This document shows positions 13,150-20,322 of a stretch of 20,742 bases of DNA, piece by piece (the first letter of the stretch is position 1; every line of letters starts with the position of its first letter). Made by a program: the position numbers and the translations under genes. The notes below the pieces were generated by a model. It made no database searches and was not told the DNA's origin. It worked only from the letters and a program-made list of their open reading frames with translations. Where the stretch lies: contig JBGUXS010000041.1 of NCBI GenBank assembly GCA_045118155.1, positions 1-20,742 of the forward strand. The letters run 5' to 3'. This DNA comes from JBGUXS01 sp045118155 (GTDB lineage: Bacteria; Pseudomonadota; Alphaproteobacteria; CAAHEQ01; UBA3637).

Positions 13150-13626
13150 ATGAAACATCATGCATTAGATACATATACGGACAGAAATGAAGCGCGCCGG
13201 GGTCTTCGGGCACATCGGATAGAAGATATGTTGAACCAGCAGCTAGCACGCCTCTTCAATCCTTGGGGGATAGAAGAATCGGAAGATAAGTTTTTATCTC
13301 CTAGAATTGAAATAAAAGATAAAGAAAATGCCATTGTCGTGTCGGCAGAATTGCCGGGGATGAATGCCGAAGATATAGAAGTAACGTGTGAAAACGGCTT
13401 GCTCACGATTACGGGGGAAAAGAAAGAAACCCAAGAAGATTGTGGGGCAGGGTACTGTTTTACGGAATGTTCTTATGGATCTATCCGGCGGCAAATTCCA
13501 TTGCCAGAAGGCATTGAAACGGATAAAATTTCGGCCGATTACGAAAAGGGGATTTTAAAAATCGTGATTCCGAAACAAACCGAACATGTTCAAAAAACGA
13601 AAAAAATTACGGTTAAATCGAAATAA
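13150..13626 (+). CDS. Hsp20 family small heat-shock protein
   Basis: Small heat-shock proteins bind unfolding proteins without ATP and hold them for refolding. The 158-residue product has a variable N-terminus with 'EDMLNQQLARLFNPWG', then an alpha-crystallin domain (about 48-148): 'SPRIEIKDKENAIVVSAELP', 'GLLTITGEKKE', 'SYGSIRRQIPLPEGI' and the closing 'YEKGILKIVIPK' with the conserved GxLxxxxPK. Cys residues inside the domain ('CGAGYCFTEC') are unusual. AGGAGG precedes the ATG. Its promoter fits RpoH, so induction by heat through the rpoH of this window is likely. Confidence 0.95.
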   Translation: MKHHALDTYTDRNEARRGLRAHRIEDMLNQQLARLFNPWGIEESEDKFLSPRIEIKDKENAIVVSAELPGMNAEDIEVTCENGLLTITGEKKETQEDCGAGYCFTECSYGSIRRQIPLPEGIETDKISADYEKGILKIVIPKQTEHVQKTKKITVKSK

Positions 13627-13635
13627 TAAAAACGC

Positions 13636-13664
13636 TTGAAAAAAAAGGCGCCCTCTGTTAGAAT
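13636..13664 (+). promoter_or_regulatory. Promoter of the galE operon
   Basis: TTGAAA (13636-13641), a 17-base spacer and TAGAAT (13659-13664) stand 26 bases ahead of galE, just after the hsp20 stop. Confidence 0.65.
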
Positions 13665-13690
13665 GCACTTATCAGGAAGGAGGAAAGAGC

Positions 13691-14659
13691 ATGATTCTGA
13701 TTACAGGGGGCGCCGGTTATATTGGGTCGCATACGCTGGCGTATTTTTTGGCGCAAGGGGAAGAATGTGTTGTTTTTGATAACCTAGTTTATGGTCACCG
13801 TGAAGCCGTGCCACAAGGGGTTCCTTTTGTGCAAGGAGATTTGGCAGACGTTTCGGCCTTGAAACATGTTTTTGAAACCTATCCAATTACGGCGGTGATT
13901 CATTTTGCGGCATTTGCTTGTGTGCCAGAAAGTGTTCAAAATCCTGAAAGATATTATTACAATAATGTGGTGGGAACCTTAAACTTGTTGCAAGTGATGC
14001 ATAAATTTGGGGTGGATAAGATTGTGTTTTCAAGTACCTGTGCGGTCTATGGGGTGCCGGAAAAATTACCCCTTGATGAAACGCATCCCACAAATCCAAT
14101 CAGTCCATATGGTCGGTCAAAATTGATGATAGAACAGATTTTTGCGGATTATCGGGCGGCTTGGGGGTTAAATTATGCAGCTTTGCGATATTTTAATGCG
14201 GCAGGGGCTTTAAAAGATGGTTCTATTGGGGAAAGCCATCAGCCCGAAAATCATTTAATTCCGATTATTTTACAGACCCTGCAAAAGGGGGAGGCACATT
14301 TTAAAATTTTTGGAACGGATTACGATACCCGCGATGGGACGTGTGTACGGGATTACATTCATGTAGAAGATTTAGCATCTGCCCATTACAAAGCATTGGG
14401 GGTCCTAGATCATTTTTCGGGGGCTTTGAATTTAGGAACGGGTATAGGAACGACGGTACGCGAAATGTTTGATGCGGCAGAAAAAGTGACTGGACGTACA
14501 TGCCAAGTGGACTTATGTGATCGGCGGCCGGGGGATCCGCCGATGTTATACGCGGCTAATGCCAAAGCTAAAGAGGTTTTGGATTGGACCCCGAAATGGA
14601 TGGATATTAAAGATATTTTAGCTTCGGCTTGGAACTGGGAACAAAATCGGCGTTATTAA
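13691..14659 (+). CDS. galE: UDP-glucose 4-epimerase
   Basis: GalE interconverts UDP-glucose and UDP-galactose using tightly bound NAD+. The 322-residue sequence has the Rossmann motif 'GGAGYIGSH' (6-14), 'DNLVYGH', 'VIHFAAFACVPESV' (69-82), the catalytic 'FSSTCAVYG' (113-121), and 'SPYGRSKLMIE' with Tyr140 and Lys144. It also shows 'LRYFNAAGA' and 'DGTCVRDYIHVEDLA', all typical of bacterial GalE. A probable promoter and GGAGGA precede it. The ankyrin gene starts 10 bases after its stop, with M20 overlapping that, so the three form an operon. Product sugars would go into surface glycans. Confidence 0.95.
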   Translation: MILITGGAGYIGSHTLAYFLAQGEECVVFDNLVYGHREAVPQGVPFVQGDLADVSALKHVFETYPITAVIHFAAFACVPESVQNPERYYYNNVVGTLNLLQVMHKFGVDKIVFSSTCAVYGVPEKLPLDETHPTNPISPYGRSKLMIEQIFADYRAAWGLNYAALRYFNAAGALKDGSIGESHQPENHLIPIILQTLQKGEAHFKIFGTDYDTRDGTCVRDYIHVEDLASAHYKALGVLDHFSGALNLGTGIGTTVREMFDAAEKVTGRTCQVDLCDRRPGDPPMLYAANAKAKEVLDWTPKWMDIKDILASAWNWEQNRRY

Positions 14660-14668
14660 GGATCACAT

Positions 14669-15340
14669 ATGTTTTGCAATGAACAATCCATAGAAAAATT
14701 GGTATATGGCTTAAAAAATGGAAATTGGCCGATGATTTCTTATTATATGCGGCGTACAAAAGTTGATTTAAATCGGCTTTGTACGATCCGTCCTGTGTGG
14801 TTTCGGATGTTTGATCCTTGTTTTGATAAAGTTGCTTCTTTGGGAAAAGAACGACGGACACGTTTGATAGATACATTTTATAATCTGTGTGAACAGAAAG
14901 CTATTGATGTGAATGTACAGGATGTATTTGGAAATACGGCTTTACATTTACTCGTCCAAATTGGGGAAGATGATTTTTCTCAAATTTTGGTAGATCAAGG
15001 GGCCGATGTCAATATTCAAAATGATCGGCGAGAAACCCCTTTTTCACTAGCTGTTTTTAAAGGGAATTATCCTTTGGCGGCGTATTTTGCAGATAAACGT
15101 GAGGTTCAAGTTCATCCCTTTATGATGCAACAATTTTTAACCTTTGTTATGCAACAACCAGGGGAAATGCAACCCAAAGAAACTCTAGATTTTTTACAAA
15201 CGTATATTCGGGCCGATATAAATAGTTTTAAAGATGAAAAAGGAAACAGCTATGTTAGTCAGATCTATCAAATAGCCGAAAAACATGTTGCATGTCAACC
15301 AAAAGGAGTTAAAAATGAAAGAGTTAAAGGAAATTGTTAA
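14669..15340 (+). CDS. Ankyrin-repeat protein
   Basis: This 223-residue protein has two clear ankyrin repeats at about residues 84-146. The first holds 'DVFGNTALHLLVQIGEDD' followed by 'ILVDQGADVNIQN', and the second is 'DRRETPFSLAVFKGNYPLAAYF'. Degenerate repeats flank them, including 'DINSFKDEKGNSYVSQIYQIA' near the C-terminus. There is no signal peptide. Ankyrin repeats bind proteins, and many host-associated bacteria secrete them as effectors, but a cytosolic role in the cell is equally possible. It follows galE by 10 bases and its 3' end overlaps the start of the M20 gene by 26 bases, which implies co-translation. Confidence 0.85.
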   Translation: MFCNEQSIEKLVYGLKNGNWPMISYYMRRTKVDLNRLCTIRPVWFRMFDPCFDKVASLGKERRTRLIDTFYNLCEQKAIDVNVQDVFGNTALHLLVQIGEDDFSQILVDQGADVNIQNDRRETPFSLAVFKGNYPLAAYFADKREVQVHPFMMQQFLTFVMQQPGEMQPKETLDFLQTYIRADINSFKDEKGNSYVSQIYQIAEKHVACQPKGVKNERVKGNC

Positions 15341-16421
15341 AGATTTAATTGAATTTAAAACGGTTTCAGGAAACCTACCAGAAATCACAAAATGTTTGGC
15401 CTATTGTGAACGTTTATTTGACGGGACGGGGGCCAAAGTACGAATTTTAAAAGAAGACGGTATTTCCCCAGTTTTGTATATTACGAATCAAGAAACGATG
15501 ACCCCAGATGTGGCGGTCTTGGGGCATTTGGATGTGGTGCCGGCGGCGGAAGAACAATTTGTGCCAGTGAAAAAAGAAGGGCGGATTTATGCTAGGGGGG
15601 CACTGGACATGAAATCGTTTGCGGCGGTGGCATTTGGTTCAATGGCTAAGGTCCTCCAAGAAAAATGGCCTTTATCGTTTGCCGTGATTTTAACAACGGA
15701 CGAGGAAGTGGGCAGCCGTGGAATGACCTTGTTTGAAAAAAAATATCCTGATTTTTGCCCTAAAATTGTCTTGGATAATGATGTAGGGGGGGATATTTTA
15801 AAAATCGTGGATAAGTGTAAACAGGCGGTGTTTGTTAAATTAAAAGCTTGTGGTCAAGCCGTTCATGGATCTACCCCATGGGAAGGCACAGATGCAAATG
15901 AACGGCTGATGCAAATGATTGCCAATTTGCGAAAAATATACCCCTATTATACCAAAGATAACGCCCCCAAAAATACGTGGATTAATACCTTGCATGTGGG
16001 AAAAATATCGGGGGGAAGTGCCGCTAATATCATCAGTGCTTCGGCCGAGGCGCTGCTAGATTTTCGTCTTGTAGAAACCTATGGGTTGGATCGGTTAAAA
16101 CAGGATTTAACACAGGCCCAAATTGACGGGGTGGATTACGAAATTGTATCGGCTGGAATTCCTGTGGTCATGGATCGGACTAACCCTGTTTTGAAAAAAT
16201 ATAAAGCTCTTGCCGAAGAAGAATTAGGTCAGGAAATTACTTTTGAACAAATCGGGGGGGCGACTGATTCTAAAACGTTTGCCGCAAAAGGGGCTTTGGT
16301 TATTTATCATTCCGGTACAGGGGATGGTATGCATGGGGCTGACGAATATGTGGATTGGGCTAGTGTTGAAAAATTGGCCGTTATTCAAGAAAAGTTTCTA
16401 AAAAACTTGGCTGGTGTTTAA
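15315..16421 (+). CDS. M20 family zinc metallopeptidase/deacylase
   Basis: M20 enzymes cleave amide bonds of small substrates (ArgE, DapE, dipeptidases, carboxypeptidases). The start at 15315, with AAAAGGAG eight bases upstream, is preferred over the ATG at 15285; it gives 368 residues. Metal and catalytic residues are visible: His71 in 'GHLDVVP', Asp98 in 'ARGALDMKS', Glu130-Glu131 in 'TTDEEVGSRG', an Asp at 154-156 ('LDND'), and His340 in 'GDGMHGADEYV'. The lid/dimer domain lies at about 170-280, with 'GQAVHGSTPWEGTDA'. The exact substrate cannot be read from sequence; succinyl-diaminopimelate or a small peptide are candidates. Its 3' end overlaps the convergent flavin reductase gene by four bases. 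Confidence 0.9.
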   Translation: MKELKEIVKDLIEFKTVSGNLPEITKCLAYCERLFDGTGAKVRILKEDGISPVLYITNQETMTPDVAVLGHLDVVPAAEEQFVPVKKEGRIYARGALDMKSFAAVAFGSMAKVLQEKWPLSFAVILTTDEEVGSRGMTLFEKKYPDFCPKIVLDNDVGGDILKIVDKCKQAVFVKLKACGQAVHGSTPWEGTDANERLMQMIANLRKIYPYYTKDNAPKNTWINTLHVGKISGGSAANIISASAEALLDFRLVETYGLDRLKQDLTQAQIDGVDYEIVSAGIPVVMDRTNPVLKKYKALAEEELGQEITFEQIGGATDSKTFAAKGALVIYHSGTGDGMHGADEYVDWASVEKLAVIQEKFLKNLAGV

Positions 16422-17041
16422 CATTTTTTTAAAGAAAAATGGTCCTTAGAAACCCCACAAATGGGGCAATGATAGTCGTTTCCTAGCTGTTCAAACGGGG
16501 TTGATTCGTTATACACATAGCCACAAACATCACAAATCCACTTTCCTTGTGGATTCTTTTCATTGGAGGTGTCTGCTCTTAACAAATGCCCCCGATAGTA
16601 CTGATAGGTTAGGGGAATGGCTTCTTGTCCTGATCGGGCCTCTTTGATTTCGGCGATAAACAAGAAATGAGTATCAAATTCTTGTGTGTGGATGACTTGG
16701 GCTGTTAGGGTGCTGATGGCCCTGGAATAAATGGGTAAATCCTCTTGTAAATCAAAAGGAATAGTTGCCCATTTATCGGTATCTTTACTAGATCGGTACC
16801 CGAAGACTTCAATCACACTTTTGGGGGTGTCTTGGGGTAGAACGGAAATACTAAAGCGTCCTGTTTCCCGAATAATTTTTTGTGTATAAGCTTTTTTTTC
16901 ACAAGAGATACAAATCAAAGGAGGGGTAAAAGATACTTGCATAACGCTATCAATAATGCACCCATAGTTTTTCCCTTTTTGCCGACACCCTAAAATATAC
17001 ACCCCAGCCGTTAGGGTAAAGAAAGTTTTTTCGTCAATCAT
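16418..17041 (-). CDS. Flavin reductase-like domain fused to rubredoxin
   Basis: Residues about 1-155 form a flavin reductase-like FMN-binding domain ('FFTLTAGVYILGCRQ', 'SVMQVSFTPPLICISCEKKAYT', 'GRFSISVLPQD', 'EARSGQEAIPLTYQYYRGHLL'). Residues 165-207 are a rubredoxin with iron ligands Cys170, Cys173, Cys192 and Cys195 ('CDVCGY' and 'CPICG'). Such high-molecular-weight rubredoxins pass electrons from NAD(P)H to partners such as flavodiiron oxygen or NO reductases, mainly in anaerobes, where they help scavenge oxygen. No flavodiiron gene is in the window. It is a single-gene unit on the minus strand. A -10 like TATATT (near 17075) is seen, but the -35 is weak. Confidence 0.92.
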   Translation of the reverse strand: MIDEKTFFTLTAGVYILGCRQKGKNYGCIIDSVMQVSFTPPLICISCEKKAYTQKIIRETGRFSISVLPQDTPKSVIEVFGYRSSKDTDKWATIPFDLQEDLPIYSRAISTLTAQVIHTQEFDTHFLFIAEIKEARSGQEAIPLTYQYYRGHLLRADTSNEKNPQGKWICDVCGYVYNESTPFEQLGNDYHCPICGVSKDHFSLKKC

Positions 17042-17121
17042 TGTCCCCCCTTTGTTTTATCTGGAATAAATATAATGAAAAATAGATAAAAAACAAGGGG
17101 ATATCTCACACGATAAAAAAC

Positions 17122-17150
17122 TTGATACTTAAGTAAAAATAGAGTATAAT
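17122..17150 (+). promoter_or_regulatory. Promoter of the 300-residue protein gene
   Basis: TTGATA (17122-17127), 17 bases and a perfect TATAAT (17145-17150), 39 bases before the ATG at 17190. Confidence 0.75.
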
Positions 17151-17189
17151 ATTCCCCCGACAAGGGTGTATTCTCAAAAGGAGGTGCCA

Positions 17190-18092
17190 ATGCCAGATCG
17201 AAAGCCAGACCAAAAGCCAGACCAAGGGACAGAAGAAAAAAAGGAATCTAAAACTGTTCCCCCCGCTATTCAAGTACTTTCCGGATTTGAAGAAACGAAG
17301 ATGCTTTCGTATCATGAGAAAGGGGTGGATTGGAATGTGCGACTTCATTTTGATAAAAATGGTATCTTTAAGGGATATAGAATAACGTCACAAGAAGATC
17401 AACATCATTTTTTGCCGTCGTTCCCTAAAAAAAATGGAAAAAATTCTGCGATTAGTGAAGAAGCATCCCAAATTATGTTGAATGTTATCGCGGGATTGCC
17501 TCAGTTATCTGATGGGCAACGGGAACAATTAAATGCGGTGGCTTCTTCTTTGGGATATGGGGAACCAACTCCTCAAAAAATGTTGTTTCATACGCTATCA
17601 GAATCCCCTTTTCCAGAACCGGATAGTGAAATCCTGTACCACCAACAGGATCTGATGACGGAACAATTACAGAACAAAGAAGAAGACTTTTTAAAACCCG
17701 TTGAAGATATTATTTTCTTTCCTAATCAGGAAGAAGAACGTGGTCCCACAGTTGAACGTACAAAAGAAGGGTGTGCTATTGTTATCAAAGACAATTATGG
17801 AAAACGTGTTTTAAAATTACATACATATCCACTGCTAGAAGAAGATACAGGGCCAGCGGTGGCAATTATGGGGTACACGTTGACGATTAAGGATACAAAA
17901 TCTGTCGGGAAGAGTGATTTTCGGGGGATGCGGAATTTTAGTTGGGTTTTAATCCAATCCCTAGGCAAAGAAAATATACCGAGTAAATTAAAGGATCTGT
18001 GTCATGAGGCCTTATCTGAACGGGGATACGGTACAAGAAGAATTGTGGCGGTTCAATCAATGCCTTCAATCAAGGTCTTGACAAACTCATAA
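17190..18092 (+). CDS. Protein of unknown function (300 residues)
   Basis: The frame opens earlier at a GTG (17166), but the ATG at 17190, with AAAGGAGG six bases ahead, is the real start. The N-terminus is a short charged repeat ('DRKPDQKPDQ'), so it is disordered. There is no signal peptide or membrane segment. Two predicted beta-rich stretches (about 38-75 and 195-255) flank a helical, Gln/Glu-rich middle. No catalytic signature is recognised. The promoter of the next unit overlaps the last codons of this gene, so the two are regulated apart. Function unknown. Confidence 0.82.
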   Translation: MPDRKPDQKPDQGTEEKKESKTVPPAIQVLSGFEETKMLSYHEKGVDWNVRLHFDKNGIFKGYRITSQEDQHHFLPSFPKKNGKNSAISEEASQIMLNVIAGLPQLSDGQREQLNAVASSLGYGEPTPQKMLFHTLSESPFPEPDSEILYHQQDLMTEQLQNKEEDFLKPVEDIIFFPNQEEERGPTVERTKEGCAIVIKDNYGKRVLKLHTYPLLEEDTGPAVAIMGYTLTIKDTKSVGKSDFRGMRNFSWVLIQSLGKENIPSKLKDLCHEALSERGYGTRRIVAVQSMPSIKVLTNS

Positions 18093-18106
18093 AAAAGGGA
18101 TATACT
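18078..18106 (+). promoter_or_regulatory. Promoter of the leader-peptide unit
   Basis: A perfect TTGACA (18078-18083), which lies inside the end of the preceding gene, then 17 bases and TATACT (18101-18106). Transcription would begin near 18113 and run through the leader ORF and the terminator. Confidence 0.75.
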
Positions 18107-18133
18107 ATCTGAAAATTATACGAAAGGTATTTA

Positions 18134-18211
18134 ATGTTTAAACGAATGAACATGATGATGGACATGTGCTGCTCTGGTAATCAGAGGGGTGGTTTTGTGA
18201 TATCTATCTAG
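18134..18211 (+). CDS. Met/Cys-rich leader peptide (25 residues)
   Basis: The ATG at 18134 follows GAAAGG by seven bases and opens 25 codons to TAG (18209-18211). The peptide begins 'MFKRMNMMMDMCCSG': six of the first eleven codons are ATG, followed by two TGC. The rest is 'NQRGGFVISI'. It lies between a strong promoter and a terminator, with an alternative pairing partner for the terminator inside its 3' half. This is the layout of a translated attenuator leader. The ORF is too short to prove by coding statistics; the evidence is the arrangement. Confidence 0.65.
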   Translation: MFKRMNMMMDMCCSGNQRGGFVISI

Positions 18212-18261
18212 TTCAACGTTTAAAAGAAATTCAAAACCTCCTTCTCTAAGGGGGTTTTTTT
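18188..18261 (+). promoter_or_regulatory. Attenuator: terminator with competing antiterminator
   Basis: Terminator: AAACCTCC (18234-18241) pairs with GGGGGTTT (18250-18257; one U-G pair), followed by T through 18261. Competing structure: GGTGGTTTT (18188-18196), inside the leader ORF, pairs with AAAACCTCC (18233-18241) in 8 of 9 positions, and the two pairings exclude each other. A ribosome that reaches the leader stop would cover the 18188-18196 strand and let the terminator form. One stalled at the ATG/TGC codons (18146-18172) would leave it free. A small hairpin, CTCTG/CAGAG (18172-18186), lies just before. Confidence 0.65.
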
Positions 18262-18282
18262 ATATCTATGAAAGGAAAAAAA

Positions 18283-19962
18283 ATGGAACAATTATCTTTA
18301 GAAAGTGAACGTTTAGTTCGGGCTATTCCCGCCTTAAAAACATTGCTTACTTACCCCACCTTAGGGGCGTATTTCGGGGATAAAACAAAGGATTTACCTC
18401 AGACCGTTTTCGGGGTGGATCGGGATTTATTCTTATCTGTCATTGGTGAAGAAGTTGCCCGTCTGTATCAAGATTCGGATCTGGCCGATCAAGTGGTGGC
18501 GCAATTAAAAGAATTTCCTGTTTTGGAAAATGGGACCCATTTAAGCTTTTTTAAAACGCATGATACCCCAGATGGGGATGATTTAAGGGCACGCTTAGGT
18601 CAAAATATTGTGATTTCTGCTGGGGTCTGTAAGGCACAAGGTTATCCATTACATATTGGGGCATACGCTAGTAACGCTTCTTTAAGAAAATCCAGCAGTG
18701 CCGGTTATTTTCAATTAGGCAAACGTCTTTTTCCGGTGGCAAAAAATTCTATTTTTCAAAACAGCTTTTTGCTTGGTTTGGGGCCGATTTCAAAGGATTA
18801 TTTTAATGAAACGGTTTGCTTGATCGCCAAGTTGGATTTATTAGAAAGGTATTTAGCCACCAAAGATACTGTGACCTCAGAAGAAGAAATTACCCGTAAA
18901 ACCGTGCAAGATTTATTATGCCCGCTTTCGGGTAAAAATCCAACGTATGCAGGGGTTGAAAACGCTTATAAAAATTATAATAAGAAGAAAATTCAAGCAC
19001 TTGAAGCGGCCTTTGTTCGGTATCAGCCGTTGGTTAAGGAAAAATATGGAGTGGGGTTTGTTGAAATAGAACAAGCTTATCACGAGTTAGCCTCTATTTT
19101 TGAACGAGATGACTTAACGTTAGCTGATCAAACGGCCTTGATTCAATCAAAGCAAATCAATGGATTATTGGAAGGGACGGGCATAACCCATGTAGAAGTA
19201 GATAGTGCGCGTGTGGCACAACTTTTCTTAAAGAAGGCCCTTCAAAATCCAGATTCTTTCTGGTACCGTTTGTTTTCAAATGCGCAAGATTTTTCCCGTT
19301 TTCAACAGACGTTATCGGGATTAAGAAGTGGATGGGAAGAAACGGAATCTCCGTTTAACCAATTCACGTATGACCCAAAGAAAAAGGCGTATGGTATTCG
19401 CCGGTTACCACTTTTGGCTTTTTCGCATACGCCCGAAGCAACATTGGACGCCTTAGAAAAACAAGAAATTATTCCGTCATGTGTTTTAACTGTTTTGTTA
19501 TTTCAAAGCGCCGGTCTTGTAGCGCATGGGGGATATTTTCAATCTTCTTATGCAACCACGGCGTTATCACGATTTCAAAACTTTTTAAAGGAATATGGGG
19601 CCGAATCACAAGCCCAAGCTCTGTCTCGTTTGCCAGTGGATTTAATTTTTCTGTCTTTGGGAACCGAAGTTGATGCCAAAGGTCGTCCCTTAACATTACC
19701 CGAAATAGCCCGCTTACCCGTGGCTGAACGGCAAGGGATTCTTAACCGTGTGGCCACCTATTCCCCTGTGCAGGCCTTGAACAATACGGCCCCTGTTTTG
19801 AATCAGTATCTAGATGAAAATGCCCCAGGGTATTTAGGGGATCCTATTCCGGCTGTTCATGTTTCAACACAAGTTGAAGCCCCTGTTTCTTGTCAACCAG
19901 ATAAGCCAAAGAAGGGGGAAAATAAGACGCCTTTTTTCATCATCAAGGGAATCTCGCGTTAA
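18283..19962 (+). CDS. Protein of unknown function under leader control (559 residues)
   Basis: The frame also has an ATG at 18268, but only the ATG at 18283 has a ribosome binding site (AAAGGA at 18271-18276), so that start is chosen. The product is soluble, without a signal peptide or membrane helix until a modestly hydrophobic stretch near residues 395-415 ('SCVLTVLLFQSAGLVAHGG'). A Gly/Ser-rich region near 120-150 ('IGAYASNASLRKSSSAGYF') and 'GLGPISKDYF' look like ordered loops, but I recognise no family. The last 40 residues are Pro/Lys-rich. The upstream leader suggests control by Met or Cys supply, so a link to sulfur amino acid use is possible but only inferred. A fresh promoter for ftsL follows it. 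Confidence 0.85.
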   Translation: MEQLSLESERLVRAIPALKTLLTYPTLGAYFGDKTKDLPQTVFGVDRDLFLSVIGEEVARLYQDSDLADQVVAQLKEFPVLENGTHLSFFKTHDTPDGDDLRARLGQNIVISAGVCKAQGYPLHIGAYASNASLRKSSSAGYFQLGKRLFPVAKNSIFQNSFLLGLGPISKDYFNETVCLIAKLDLLERYLATKDTVTSEEEITRKTVQDLLCPLSGKNPTYAGVENAYKNYNKKKIQALEAAFVRYQPLVKEKYGVGFVEIEQAYHELASIFERDDLTLADQTALIQSKQINGLLEGTGITHVEVDSARVAQLFLKKALQNPDSFWYRLFSNAQDFSRFQQTLSGLRSGWEETESPFNQFTYDPKKKAYGIRRLPLLAFSHTPEATLDALEKQEIIPSCVLTVLLFQSAGLVAHGGYFQSSYATTALSRFQNFLKEYGAESQAQALSRLPVDLIFLSLGTEVDAKGRPLTLPEIARLPVAERQGILNRVATYSPVQALNNTAPVLNQYLDENAPGYLGDPIPAVHVSTQVEAPVSCQPDKPKKGENKTPFFIIKGISR

Positions 19963-19977
19963 AGCAGATAAAATCTG

Positions 19978-20005
19978 TTGACGAATCCTAAAAAACAACT
20001 AGACT
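19978..20005 (+). promoter_or_regulatory. Possible promoter of ftsL-ftsI
   Basis: TTGACG (19978-19983), 16 bases and TAGACT (20000-20005), 23 bases before the ftsL ATG. It is a fair but not strong match. Confidence 0.5.
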
Positions 20006-20028
20006 TTGAAAAAAAGTAAGGATGAAAA

Positions 20029-20322
20029 ATGAAATGGGTCGTTAACGGCATTTTTTTGGGATTGGCGTTGGTTGCTGTTTTGCAGATGTTTGTGTTTAAA
20101 TATCGGGTAATTGCGGCCGAACGAACCTTGCGGGGGTTGTATGCGCAAATTCGTCGGGATGTGGAAGATATTCATGTCCTAGAGGCGGAATGGGCCCTAA
20201 GAAATGATCCAGAACGTTTGAAAGTTCTGGTGGCACAGCATACAAAATTAAAGGACTTAAGCCCAAAACAAATTATTCATGTGCAAACCTTGACCGAAGG
20301 GGAAACGCATGAAGAAAAATAA
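20029..20322 (+). CDS. ftsL: FtsL-like cell division protein
   Basis: FtsL is a small bitopic division protein that joins FtsB and FtsQ and activates FtsW-FtsI at the septum. The 97-residue product has one N-terminal membrane segment (about 5-24), a heptad-like coiled coil ('AERTLRGLYAQIRRDVEDIHVLEAEWALRNDPERL'-type region at 31-66), and the ending 'LVAQHTKLKDLSPKQIIHV'. The 'LEAEWALRNDPERL' motif is typical of alphaproteobacterial FtsL. It sits directly before ftsI and overlaps it by 14 bases, as in dcw clusters. The usual upstream gene, rsmH, is absent: the 559-residue unknown lies there instead. Confidence 0.85.
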   Translation: MKWVVNGIFLGLALVAVLQMFVFKYRVIAAERTLRGLYAQIRRDVEDIHVLEAEWALRNDPERLKVLVAQHTKLKDLSPKQIIHVQTLTEGETHEEK

